From NCBI GenBank assembly GCA_002713605.1, contig PATL01000004.1, positions 1 through 15,169 of the forward strand: 15,169 nt of DNA, given 5' to 3'. A program made the translations under genes and the position numbers. The notes beneath the pieces are model-generated. The model saw only the letters and a program-made list of their open reading frames with translations, made no database searches and was not told the DNA's origin. Position 1 is the first letter of the stretch. Every line of letters starts with the position of its first letter. Shown piece after piece: positions 1-8,400 of this stretch. This DNA is from a bacterium (GTDB lineage: Bacteria; Actinomycetota; Acidimicrobiia; Acidimicrobiales; UBA8592).

Positions 1-1110
1 ACAACTGCTACTGTTGGTATTGGTGCATTATTAGCACCTGCTATGACGATGCTTGGGGAATTACTTGGTACATTTGTTGGTGATTTATTATTTGAATTGT
101 TTATGGGTGGTGGAATGAAAGCTGCCTTTGAGAAATTAAAAGGTGCTCTTGGTGGTATTTGGAAAGGTATTTTTAATGCTGGTAAGGCTATATTTGAGTT
201 CTTTAGGAATGGATTTACTAAGTTTATTGAGACGTTCCCGATGGTTAAATTTCCCGAAGCTAGTATCGGGACAATGTTGGCGAATGTTTTAAGTATTAAT
301 CCCATCTATAAAGCTGTACTTAATTTTAAAGTTCCTGATTGGAAGGTTATACCTAAAGCAATTAGAGGATTCTCTTTGAGTTCAATGTTATCTACTCTTC
401 CATCTATACCAGAAATTTTAGGATGGATTTTTAATCTACATCCTTTATTGAAGATGTTAGTTAAGGATGGAAAGGTAGAAGGATTTCCTGCGGTTTGGCA
501 GTTAATGAATCCTGCTTTTATGGTTAAGCATATGGCATCATCATTCTTCGGTGTTGGAAAAGAAGAAGGAAAGAAAGAATCTGTTGCTAAAACTCCTCCA
601 GATAGTCTTAAGGAAGGAAAAGAAGGTGATGATTTAAAAGAAGCAGAGAAGCAAAGAAAAGCAGAAGAGAAAGCAAGGAAAAAAGCAGAGGCTAAAAAGA
701 AAAGAGAAGAGATAAAAGCAAAGGTTGGTGAAACGATTAGTAATGTTAAAGATAAAGTAGGTGGATTCTTTAAGAATATTGGACAGGGTATTAAGGATAT
801 AGCTGGTAAAGCTGTAGAGAAACATCCTGTAGTACAGGCAGGTAAATCAATAAAGAATGCTCTTAGTGATCCTATTAAAGAACAGGGTGCTAATAATATT
901 GTTCCTATAGATACAAAATCTGTTTCCAAAAAAGCAGATGATGTTAGTGAGTATGCATCATATGAGGATGGTGCATCATCAACTATTATTATTAATACAG
1001 AACAACCTCCTTTGGAAAGTCCCGACCAGAAGAATAAAGAAGAAGTTGATATTTCTTCTTCTGCTGTTAGTGCTGATGATCCTTATGAGGTTCTAGATTT
1101 ATATGGTTAA
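1..1110 (+). CDS. Probable tail tape-measure protein, C-terminal part (5' end outside window)
   Basis: The reading frame is open from base 1, so this is the 3' part (369 residues) of a longer gene; the ATG at 43 is probably internal. Seen: a hydrophobic, glycine-rich start (residues about 1-40, with GALLAPAMTMLGELLGTFVG), further amphipathic or hydrophobic stretches to about residue 185, and then a Lys/Glu/Ala-rich coiled-coil segment at about 200-245 (KQRKAEEKARKKAEAKKK). After that comes an acidic, Ser-rich tail ending DDPYEVLDLYG. Hydrophobic segments, long helices and a position just before a gp27-like hub gene fit a T4-like tape-measure protein, which sets tail length inside the tube; in T4 the tape-measure gene 29 also lies close to gene 27. 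The assignment rests on composition and context, not on a recognised motif. Alternative: another large internal tail protein. Confidence 0.6.
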   Translation, partial: TTATVGIGALLAPAMTMLGELLGTFVGDLLFELFMGGGMKAAFEKLKGALGGIWKGIFNAGKAIFEFFRNGFTKFIETFPMVKFPEASIGTMLANVLSINPIYKAVLNFKVPDWKVIPKAIRGFSLSSMLSTLPSIPEILGWIFNLHPLLKMLVKDGKVEGFPAVWQLMNPAFMVKHMASSFFGVGKEEGKKESVAKTPPDSLKEGKEGDDLKEAEKQRKAEEKARKKAEAKKKREEIKAKVGETISNVKDKVGGFFKNIGQGIKDIAGKAVEKHPVVQAGKSIKNALSDPIKEQGANNIVPIDTKSVSKKADDVSEYASYEDGASSTIIINTEQPPLESPDQKNKEEVDISSSAVSADDPYEVLDLYG

Positions 1111-1111
1111 A

Positions 1112-1119
1112 TATAAGTA
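1112..1119 (+). promoter_or_regulatory. Possible T4-type late promoter (TATAAGTA)
   Basis: TATAAGTA differs by one base from the T4 late octamer TATAAATA and lies just after the upstream stop, 14 bases before the next ATG. Chance occurrence is quite possible in DNA this AT-rich. Confidence 0.35.
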
Positions 1120-1133
1120 GGGTATTATAAAAA

Positions 1134-2501
1134 ATGACATCTAAAATACTTTCCACTAGTTCAGAACCTTCTTTTATTAGTGAAGTTACAATTACTTCTA
1201 ATAAGGATAGTAAGCAGGTGAATATTGCATCTGGAATTTCAATGCTTATGTATTTTGAGAGTATACTACAAGATACTCTTAGAATGACTATACGATTTGC
1301 TGATTCTGGAGATTCTATTAATGGTAAAACTGTAAGAGAAGGATTACCTCTTGTTGGACAGGAGACAGTTACTATAAAATTTGAGGATAATAATGAAGTA
1401 AAGATTGGTGATAGTCCAGAGTTGGTTATGTATGTTAATAAGGTAACACCAATAGAAAATGATACTAGTAATGAATTAATACAAATAGAATTAGTAACAA
1501 AGGAGTTTATATTAAATGAGAAATTAAGAATTAATACTAGATTTGATGGTAAGATATCTGATCATGTTACGGCAATCTTAAAGGATGATGATAAGTATCT
1601 TGCTACTGAAAAAGAAATATACGTTGATAGTGTTCAAAATAATTTTAATTTTATAGGTAATAATAAGAAACCATTCTTTATGGTGAATGCATTATCAAAG
1701 AAATCTATACCAGATGGTCAACCTGATGCAACTGGGGGTATAGGAGGATCTGCAGGGTTCTTTTTCTATGAAACATCTGAGGGATTTTATTTTAAATCAT
1801 TAGATGCTATATTAGATCCTACTAAAAACCCAAAGAAAAAATCTGTAATTTATAATAATACTCCTGACTCTAAAGGTCTTAATATGCCTGAAGGATATGA
1901 TATGAAGGCACTACAATATGAATTAGATAATCGTATTAATGTACAGGAAAAATTAAAGTTGGGTGCATATGATAGTAAGATAATTTTATTTGATCCTTTT
2001 GATTGTTATTATCAAGTAGTTACTGATAAAGCATCTGATAAGAGTACTGAACAGTCTGCAGGTAGAGAGTTACCTGTATTAAATCCAGAGTTTACGGAAG
2101 ATCCAAGATTTTCTGGTGCTAATAAAAATTTTACTAGGACTACTTATTGTTTAGTTGATCGTGGATCGTTACCTTCAGGAGATACTTCTGAACAAATTGA
2201 TAAGAATGAAGAAGAAAATTTTGAGTATCTTAAAATAACTAATCAATCAATTAGAAGATATAATCAATTCTATTCATCAAAAGTCACGATTACCATACCT
2301 GGAGACTTTTCATTACATGTAGGAGATGCTATATTTGTAGATGTTCCTGGACTTAGTAGAGATAAGACAGGAAATAAAGATCAGCAGTCTGGTGGAATAT
2401 ATATTATAGCGGATTTATGCCACTATATGACCCCAGAAAATACCTACACTAAATTAAATTTAGTTAGGGACACTGTTGGTCGAAAAGGTACAGCAACTTA
2501 A
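1134..2501 (+). CDS. Baseplate hub protein, T4 gp27-like
   Basis: This 455-residue protein probably forms the trimeric hub ring that joins the tail tube to the central spike. By eye, the N-terminal part (about 30-60, ISMLMYFESILQDTLRMTIR, then FADSG) matches the T4 gp27 pattern in which a short beta strand is followed by a displaced-strand 'FYDS' element. The C-terminal part (about 395-450, with LHVGDAIFVDVPG and IIADLCHYMTPENTYTKLNL) matches the gp27 end, where 'PGVKIIF' precedes '[20 protein letters not shown]'. It is somewhat longer than T4 gp27 (391 residues). A weak ribosome site (GTAGGG, 1118-1123) precedes the ATG. The next genes are a small acidic protein and a gp5-like protein, as expected because gp27 and gp5 form one complex. 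Similarity is distant and judged without alignment software. Confidence 0.72.
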   Translation: MTSKILSTSSEPSFISEVTITSNKDSKQVNIASGISMLMYFESILQDTLRMTIRFADSGDSINGKTVREGLPLVGQETVTIKFEDNNEVKIGDSPELVMYVNKVTPIENDTSNELIQIELVTKEFILNEKLRINTRFDGKISDHVTAILKDDDKYLATEKEIYVDSVQNNFNFIGNNKKPFFMVNALSKKSIPDGQPDATGGIGGSAGFFFYETSEGFYFKSLDAILDPTKNPKKKSVIYNNTPDSKGLNMPEGYDMKALQYELDNRINVQEKLKLGAYDSKIILFDPFDCYYQVVTDKASDKSTEQSAGRELPVLNPEFTEDPRFSGANKNFTRTTYCLVDRGSLPSGDTSEQIDKNEEENFEYLKITNQSIRRYNQFYSSKVTITIPGDFSLHVGDAIFVDVPGLSRDKTGNKDQQSGGIYIIADLCHYMTPENTYTKLNLVRDTVGRKGTAT

Positions 2502-2505
2502 TCTT

Positions 2506-2509
2506 AGGA
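2506..2509 (+). promoter_or_regulatory. Ribosome binding site AGGA
   Basis: AGGA sits 6 bases before the ATG at 2516 and fixes that start. It is one of the clearer Shine-Dalgarno sites in the window; several neighbouring genes lack one. Confidence 0.65.
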
Positions 2510-2515
2510 AAAATT

Positions 2516-2779
2516 ATGACTATTAAACACGATTTAGAACATGAGGTCTACATTGACCCTAAAGATGGTAAGGAGCATACTAATCATGGTATGCATGAGT
2601 ATACTAAGGAAGATCTAGAGAATGTACATGCTGATTATGATGTGTATCATAAGGATGATAAAGTAGATACTAATGAAGGTAAGATTAATGATTATCATAC
2701 ACGACATGAAGATAGTCATCTAGAAGTTTATTGTGATAATCATCCTGATGCGGATGAGTGTAAGGTATACGACGATTAA
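2516..2779 (+). CDS. Small His/Asp-rich protein of unknown function
   Basis: I do not recognise a family. The 87-residue product is very acidic, with 11 histidines (5, 9, 21, 24, 27, 38, 45, 61, 64, 68, 76) and two cysteines (73 and 82) framing CDNHPDADEC, and it ends in VYDD. There is no signal peptide or membrane segment. A good AGGA ribosome site precedes the ATG, and the stop lies only 3 bases before the next start, so it is probably translationally coupled to the gp5-like gene. Being wedged between gp27-like and gp5-like genes suggests a part in hub/spike assembly. The His/Cys content would allow metal binding, as in phage spike tips (T4 gp5.4 and P2 gpV), but no PAAR or HxH tip motif is visible, so this is speculation. 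Confidence 0.85.
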   Translation: MTIKHDLEHEVYIDPKDGKEHTNHGMHEYTKEDLENVHADYDVYHKDDKVDTNEGKINDYHTRHEDSHLEVYCDNHPDADECKVYDD

Positions 2780-2782
2780 CTT

Positions 2783-5425
2783 ATGGATATCGGAGGATCA
2801 TTATTTAATTCGGGATTTTTAGGTGCTGATTTCTTTTGGTGGATCGGTCAGATTGCTGACGACTCCACCTGGAGAGATAATATTAAGGCAGGTAAATATA
2901 CGAATAGAAAGGATGTTCCTGGATGGGGAAGACGATATAAGGTAAGGATTATAGGTCTTCATGATAAAGAAGAGGAAACTGTTAAATCTGAAATGTTGCC
3001 TTGGGCACAGATAATGTATCCAGTTACTGCTGGTGGAGGTCAGAGTGGTGCTTTCCAGACCGCAAACCTCCGTCAGGGTATGTTTGTATTTGGATTCTTT
3101 CTTGATGGTAAGGAGCAATCTGTTCCTGTCATTATGGGAGTTCTTGGTAATAATTCTCAGACAAAATTAGAACAAGATATTGGTAACTCAGCAGCTAACC
3201 TATCTCCTACGAGTGGATATTCTGAGGGTCAAGTTCCTAAGAAAGGTACTTCTAAAGAAACTGTTCCCGAAACTGATTTAGTTGTAGATAAGCCAAAGAG
3301 TAATAGTGCAGCAGATGAAGCTGCATCGATGAATAATAGTTCTTCAGGAGCACAGAATCAATTTGGACTACCTGCTAATAAACAAGTAACTGATCAACAA
3401 AGAGCTGATATTAAAAGAGCTCAAGAGATTGGTGCTAAGTCTATAGAAGATGGTGGTTTAGGGTTGGAGGGAGAAGAGTACATTGAATATATTAAGAAAG
3501 AAGTTAAAAAAGGAATGGATAATAGGGTTAGAAATGCAAATGCAGCTTTATCTCCATCACAACCAGGAGCAACTAGAGAAACTATAGATGGTGTTCATTT
3601 AACACCTGCTTCTGATGTTATAAGAGAAGATTTATATAGAAAATCAATACCTGTAATGAAACCTGATGATATTATTGGATCTGCAATGAAATCTATGCAG
3701 ATTGTTATTGATAATCTTACTCAAGATGTTGATAAGTACACTAGTGCATTGGCAGATGGTGGGTATATTGATGCTGTTTCTATGAATAAGAATTTACTTA
3801 ATTTAAAAGCTACTCAATCAAATGCTGCATGTGAGGTATCAAAATACATGAAGATTATTATGGATAAGATGATGGAGTATGTTACGAAGACTTTAAATAA
3901 AGAGTTGTCTGAGAAGGTTGCCCAGATGCCATCTAGTCAAAGATGGATGATGGCAGATATGAAAGAGATAACAGGTATGCAGACACTACAAAATTATAAT
4001 CAGATTACTGATAACATGTGCGGAACAATTGAAAAAGTTTTGGAGGATAGTATAGGTACGAGTCAGGTGCAAGATAAGTTTGGAGGAGTAATCCAAAGAT
4101 TTATAAACCAAACTATATCAGAGGAAACTGGATTAGATGCTTTATCACAAGAAGATAAAGATATAATTAATGCTGAAAATATAGCTGAGAATTTTGAAGA
4201 ATCTTTAGATGATGAAGGTCTATGGGATATTTCTACAATGACTAATGATTATCAGCAAACATTATCTGATGCCTATGAAATTATAGAAGATAATAAACTG
4301 AAGAAACCTAAAGTTCCTACATGTTATGCGGAAGAATTGGCTGCAAAAATTATAGTAAGTAATAAAAAATTGATTGATAAAGCAAATGATAATGTTGTTA
4401 AGAGTATTAATTATTTTATGAATGATATGCAGAAGATGTTAACTGAGAGTGGTGCAACTGAGGACAGTGGTGAGAGTATTAGTGGTCAGATTATGGGGAT
4501 TACTGATGAAGAGGTATTAGATCAAGTGAGAGGAGGTACTGCATATCTTACTGCAACATCTGTTCCAACTGGTATCTATGGAAATATTAGTCCTGGAATT
4601 ACTACAAGTTTAGGTAAGGGATGTATTGTTAATATCACTGTATCATCTGGTGGATTATCAGGTCAAGGTTCTCCACAAGCTGAAAATTATGCATGGATAG
4701 ATAGGGGATCTAATTATGTTAATGGTAATCAGGGAGGTGTAATTTGCGATACTTCTGGGATTGGTACTGGTATGATGATTAATATGACTGTTGCTACAGG
4801 TGAAATACAGTCAGTACGAGTTCATACAATGGGCACGGGATATAAAGTAGGAGATGAAATTTATCCTCACATGCAAGGAGGAACAGGATCTATTGCAGGT
4901 AATGGTTCATTTAAATTAACTATGGTTGCAGGACCAGTAGATCCAGGTGGTATTGAGATAATTAAAAAAGGTGCTGATTATGCAGATGGTGATGTATTAT
5001 TTGTTAATCAGGATAATTATGGAGTATTATCAACTGATGCAACATTTACTACTACATCTACCAGCACTAAAATTAAAAAGCAATTATCAGGAACTGGTCA
5101 ATCTTTAGATGATATATTGGGATCTCTTGGTGATATTGGTGGCAATATGACTGAGGCTTTACAGTTTAAAAATATTACTTCTAATGTATTTCCGTTTGAG
5201 TTGCCTCCTAATGAAGCAGTCTCTGATCTTTATAAATTAGGAACGGGTGGTGCTTCTAAACCAGATTCCCAATTACCTAGTGTTAAAGGTCTTGCAGATA
5301 AGATTGATACGGTTAAGGAAACAATAGGTGAACCTGGAATACCATTTATACAACCAACTATAGGTGAAGAGGCATTAGATTATGTTGCTGCAAAGGCAAA
5401 AGTTGCTGCCAATCAATCTTCTTAA
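2783..5425 (+). CDS. Central spike/hub protein with gp5-like OB-fold, no lysozyme domain seen
   Basis: Residues about 17-122 resemble the T4 gp5 N-terminal OB-fold: FFWWIGQIADD, then GWGRRYKVRIIGLH, MLPWAQIMYPVTAGG and GMFVFGFFLDGK, ending VPVIMGVLG. T4 gp5 shows the same order (WFVGVVED, GRVRVRVVGLHP, LPWMSVIQPIT, GHFLD, GIVLGTYG). This domain seats the spike on gp27. A Ser/Asn/Gly-rich linker (about 130-205) and a long helical region (about 205-600) follow. The C-terminal glycine-rich beta region (about 610-780) carries three spaced motifs, GSNYVNG (642-648), GTGYKVGD (684-691) and GADYADGD (730-737). I see no T4-lysozyme Glu/Asp/Thr catalytic region and no octapeptide beta-helix. At 880 residues it is much longer than T4 gp5 (575). 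The ATG follows the previous stop by 3 bases with no close ribosome site, suggesting coupling. Confidence 0.75.
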   Translation: MDIGGSLFNSGFLGADFFWWIGQIADDSTWRDNIKAGKYTNRKDVPGWGRRYKVRIIGLHDKEEETVKSEMLPWAQIMYPVTAGGGQSGAFQTANLRQGMFVFGFFLDGKEQSVPVIMGVLGNNSQTKLEQDIGNSAANLSPTSGYSEGQVPKKGTSKETVPETDLVVDKPKSNSAADEAASMNNSSSGAQNQFGLPANKQVTDQQRADIKRAQEIGAKSIEDGGLGLEGEEYIEYIKKEVKKGMDNRVRNANAALSPSQPGATRETIDGVHLTPASDVIREDLYRKSIPVMKPDDIIGSAMKSMQIVIDNLTQDVDKYTSALADGGYIDAVSMNKNLLNLKATQSNAACEVSKYMKIIMDKMMEYVTKTLNKELSEKVAQMPSSQRWMMADMKEITGMQTLQNYNQITDNMCGTIEKVLEDSIGTSQVQDKFGGVIQRFINQTISEETGLDALSQEDKDIINAENIAENFEESLDDEGLWDISTMTNDYQQTLSDAYEIIEDNKLKKPKVPTCYAEELAAKIIVSNKKLIDKANDNVVKSINYFMNDMQKMLTESGATEDSGESISGQIMGITDEEVLDQVRGGTAYLTATSVPTGIYGNISPGITTSLGKGCIVNITVSSGGLSGQGSPQAENYAWIDRGSNYVNGNQGGVICDTSGIGTGMMINMTVATGEIQSVRVHTMGTGYKVGDEIYPHMQGGTGSIAGNGSFKLTMVAGPVDPGGIEIIKKGADYADGDVLFVNQDNYGVLSTDATFTTTSTSTKIKKQLSGTGQSLDDILGSLGDIGGNMTEALQFKNITSNVFPFELPPNEAVSDLYKLGTGGASKPDSQLPSVKGLADKIDTVKETIGEPGIPFIQPTIGEEALDYVAAKAKVAANQSS

Positions 5426-5433
5426 TTATACCC

Positions 5434-5441
5434 TATAAATA
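5434..5441 (+). promoter_or_regulatory. T4-type late promoter (TATAAATA)
   Basis: An exact match to the T4 late-promoter octamer (TATAAATA, followed by C) lies in the 38-base gap before the giant structural gene. By analogy with T4, where the octamer is the -10 element, transcription would begin near 5447 and leave a leader of about 16 bases. Near-matches TATAAATT (5452-5459) and TATAAATG (5459-5466, overlapping the start codon) follow. Confidence 0.7.
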
Positions 5442-5463
5442 CCTAATATAATATAAATTATAA

Positions 5464-8400
5464 ATGGCTGGAATTGCTGCAACTCAATTTAATATATTTG
5501 GACCTGCATCTCAGAGTGATATAACTGTTGGGTATATTTCTAGTGCGAGGGGATTTGTTCAGAATGTGAGTTTATGCGAAGCAAATGATTATGAAAAAGA
5601 AAATCCAGGAACATCATTTATTTTTAGAACGAGAGATAAAGTAGAATATCTTGGTATAGAACAAGTAAATAAGTTAGTGCCATCTCAACTGAGTCCAATA
5701 GCAGGTGTAGATGGATGTAAAATAGATATGGAGCACAGTTGTGATCCAACTCCTTTTGCAGAATTTCATGGTGGAGGTGGTGTCGGTGCATTTGCCAACC
5801 CAGTAATTGGAGAAGATGGTGGTGTACTATCATTAGATATTACTCATCCTGGTTACGGGTATCAGTATCCACCTAAAGTAGAAGTAAAGGATGAGTGTGG
5901 TATAGGTGCTGGTGCAGTAGCTCGTGTTAGAGTATCCGATGGTGATAATTGTGTAGAGCAATTGATACATTATATGGATGATATGGATGAGAATGTTCCA
6001 GAGATATGTGCTGATACTAGTGTTCCTTATGGTAGGGTTTGGGGTGTTGATGGTCAAGATACTGGAGTATGGGATCCTGAAAAATATACTAGGTATGCAG
6101 AAGATCCAGCACTTTCAGAAATTGATAAGTATATAGAGTCTCTTAAAAATTTACAAAATCCTTGGTGGACTGCAAGGGGACAATTAAATTTACAAAAGAT
6201 AACTAAAGATTCTACAGGTGAAATTACTAATGTTGGTTATGCTGTTAGTACTTCTGAATGGTCTGACTTTATGAATCTTTATGGAGTTTCTCCAGTAGAA
6301 CCATCAGATGAAATTGGATCTGCACACGGTGGTGAGGTTTTTGATTTTGAATGGAACTTAGATTTTCCTTGGGGTGGTGAGTATATCTTTAGAGGTTTGT
6401 ATGATGGTCAAGTTGGATATGGTGATCTATTCATTGATAATCAAATTATAGGAACATTAAATCCTTCTAATGGATTAACTGAACCAATAAAATATGAAGT
6501 TGGTATTGCTACTTCTAAAATATTAGGTTTTAAACTTCATAATAATCCAACTACAAAGAAACAGCCTATACAACCAGACAAAAAAATTATTAATAGGGAA
6601 GCAGGTGGAAAATTTATAAAGGAAGGTAGTAATTATTTTTATAAAGTAGGAGGAAATGATCTTGTTGATATAGATTTTGAATTCTTCTGGGATAAAAGTA
6701 TTGGAGTACCTGGACCACCACCTCCACCTGAAGTAGAACAAGCTACGTTCTGGGTTTATACTGCAGGTGGAGATAATTGCGGATTAAAATTTACATTTAC
6801 AGCAGTAGATGGATCTCATAGTTTTGAGATAAAAGCAGATGATTATGTAGATGGTGGAGCACCTGCGGAAAAAAAGGTTATTGTTAAAACTAATGTAGAT
6901 TATAATGTAGTATCAAGTAGGAGAAATGGTACTACTGAGCAAGGATGTCTTCAGGAAAATCGTTTTGGACGTAGGGGAATAGAGAAAGATCAAGGGACAA
7001 GTAAATGTATTTTCTGTGATAAAGTTGGATCAGCAGATGACGATGATGATTTACAAATCAAAACTACAAATGTATCAGGAGTCTTTACAGCAGGTGGTGG
7101 AATATCATCTGGATCAAGTAGACATGATAGTTTTGCAATAACTTATAAGTTAAGTAATTCGGATGTAGTTAATACTCCTAAAGAAAGACCTGCTATTACT
7201 AAGCTTACAATACAAACAGAGAAAGATCCTTTAGTTTTTGAGGTTCCTAAAACAGATAGGCAACCAGCTAGTACTGGTGAAAAACAAAAACCTTGGGTAA
7301 AGAGTCATCAAAATGATACTAACTGGGTAAGGAATAATAACACAGCATTCTTAAGATCACATGCTGTATTTCCAGTTCATGATTCTTCATTAAATGGTAA
7401 GCAAAATAAAGGAATATGGCATGTTAATATAACAACTCCAGGAAATTATACTGTAGAAGTTCAATCAGATGATACTGCATCAATTGATTGGGACTCAAAC
7501 CGTGTAGGAGATACTAAATGGATAGATCAAAGAGTAAAATCATTTACTATTGCTAATGTTTCTGCAGGTATTCATAAATTGTCAGCAACAGTTAGAAATA
7601 ATCCTAAGTATGGAACTAGATGGAGGAATAATCCAGGAGGGGTTGCATGGGTATTAAAAAATCCTTCTGGTACTGTTGTTGCTAGTAGTCTTAGTCCTTT
7701 TAATGATTCTATAACTACAGACACTCTTGGTAAAGGTGGTAAAGATTATCAGCAAAAAGGTAGTATAAGTAAGAAGGGTAATTTTAAGAATGGTAGAAAG
7801 TATAGAGTAACATTTGATAGACAGTCATATACTAAGGTTCCTCTTATTGGTGACACAGGACCTTCTAAAGAAGAAGATGATCAGTTGATTGATTTCTTTG
7901 ATAGGGGTATAAGAGACGGTAATACATTAAAGATTATTACTCCCAAGAATGTAATTTTTGCTGCAAGAAATGCCTATCAATTATCAGAGGGTGATACTGT
8001 AGTTGTTTATGATGAGAATGTAAAGACTTCACCACAGACTATATTTAATACTTTACAATGGATGGGTAAAGCAGATAGAAGATTATGGAAAACTACTAAT
8101 AAAGGTGGACTCTTAGGTAAGTATGGTATTGCTCCTTATGATACTGCATTAGCTCTTCCTAACATGCCTTATGCAGGTGATCATCCAATTGTATGGTCGA
8201 ATGTTAACTTCCCTGCTTCTACAAATTATAATATAAAAGTTCATGTTGATGATGATGTAAAAATATCGATAGGGAATCAAGTTACATTTACTAAAATAGG
8301 ATTTACTCATGGAAAAGATGCGACTACTTATGATAGCTTTGGAGATGCAGTTGAAGCAGTTGGTCAAGGAAAGTTTGGACATACTGGTGAGACGACTCAT

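Noticed and set aside
306..929. Open 207-codon frame on the minus strand.
   Set aside because: It is antisense to a clearly coding + strand frame. Its composition (Ser/Leu/Phe rich) is that of a reverse shadow, and every other gene is on the + strand.
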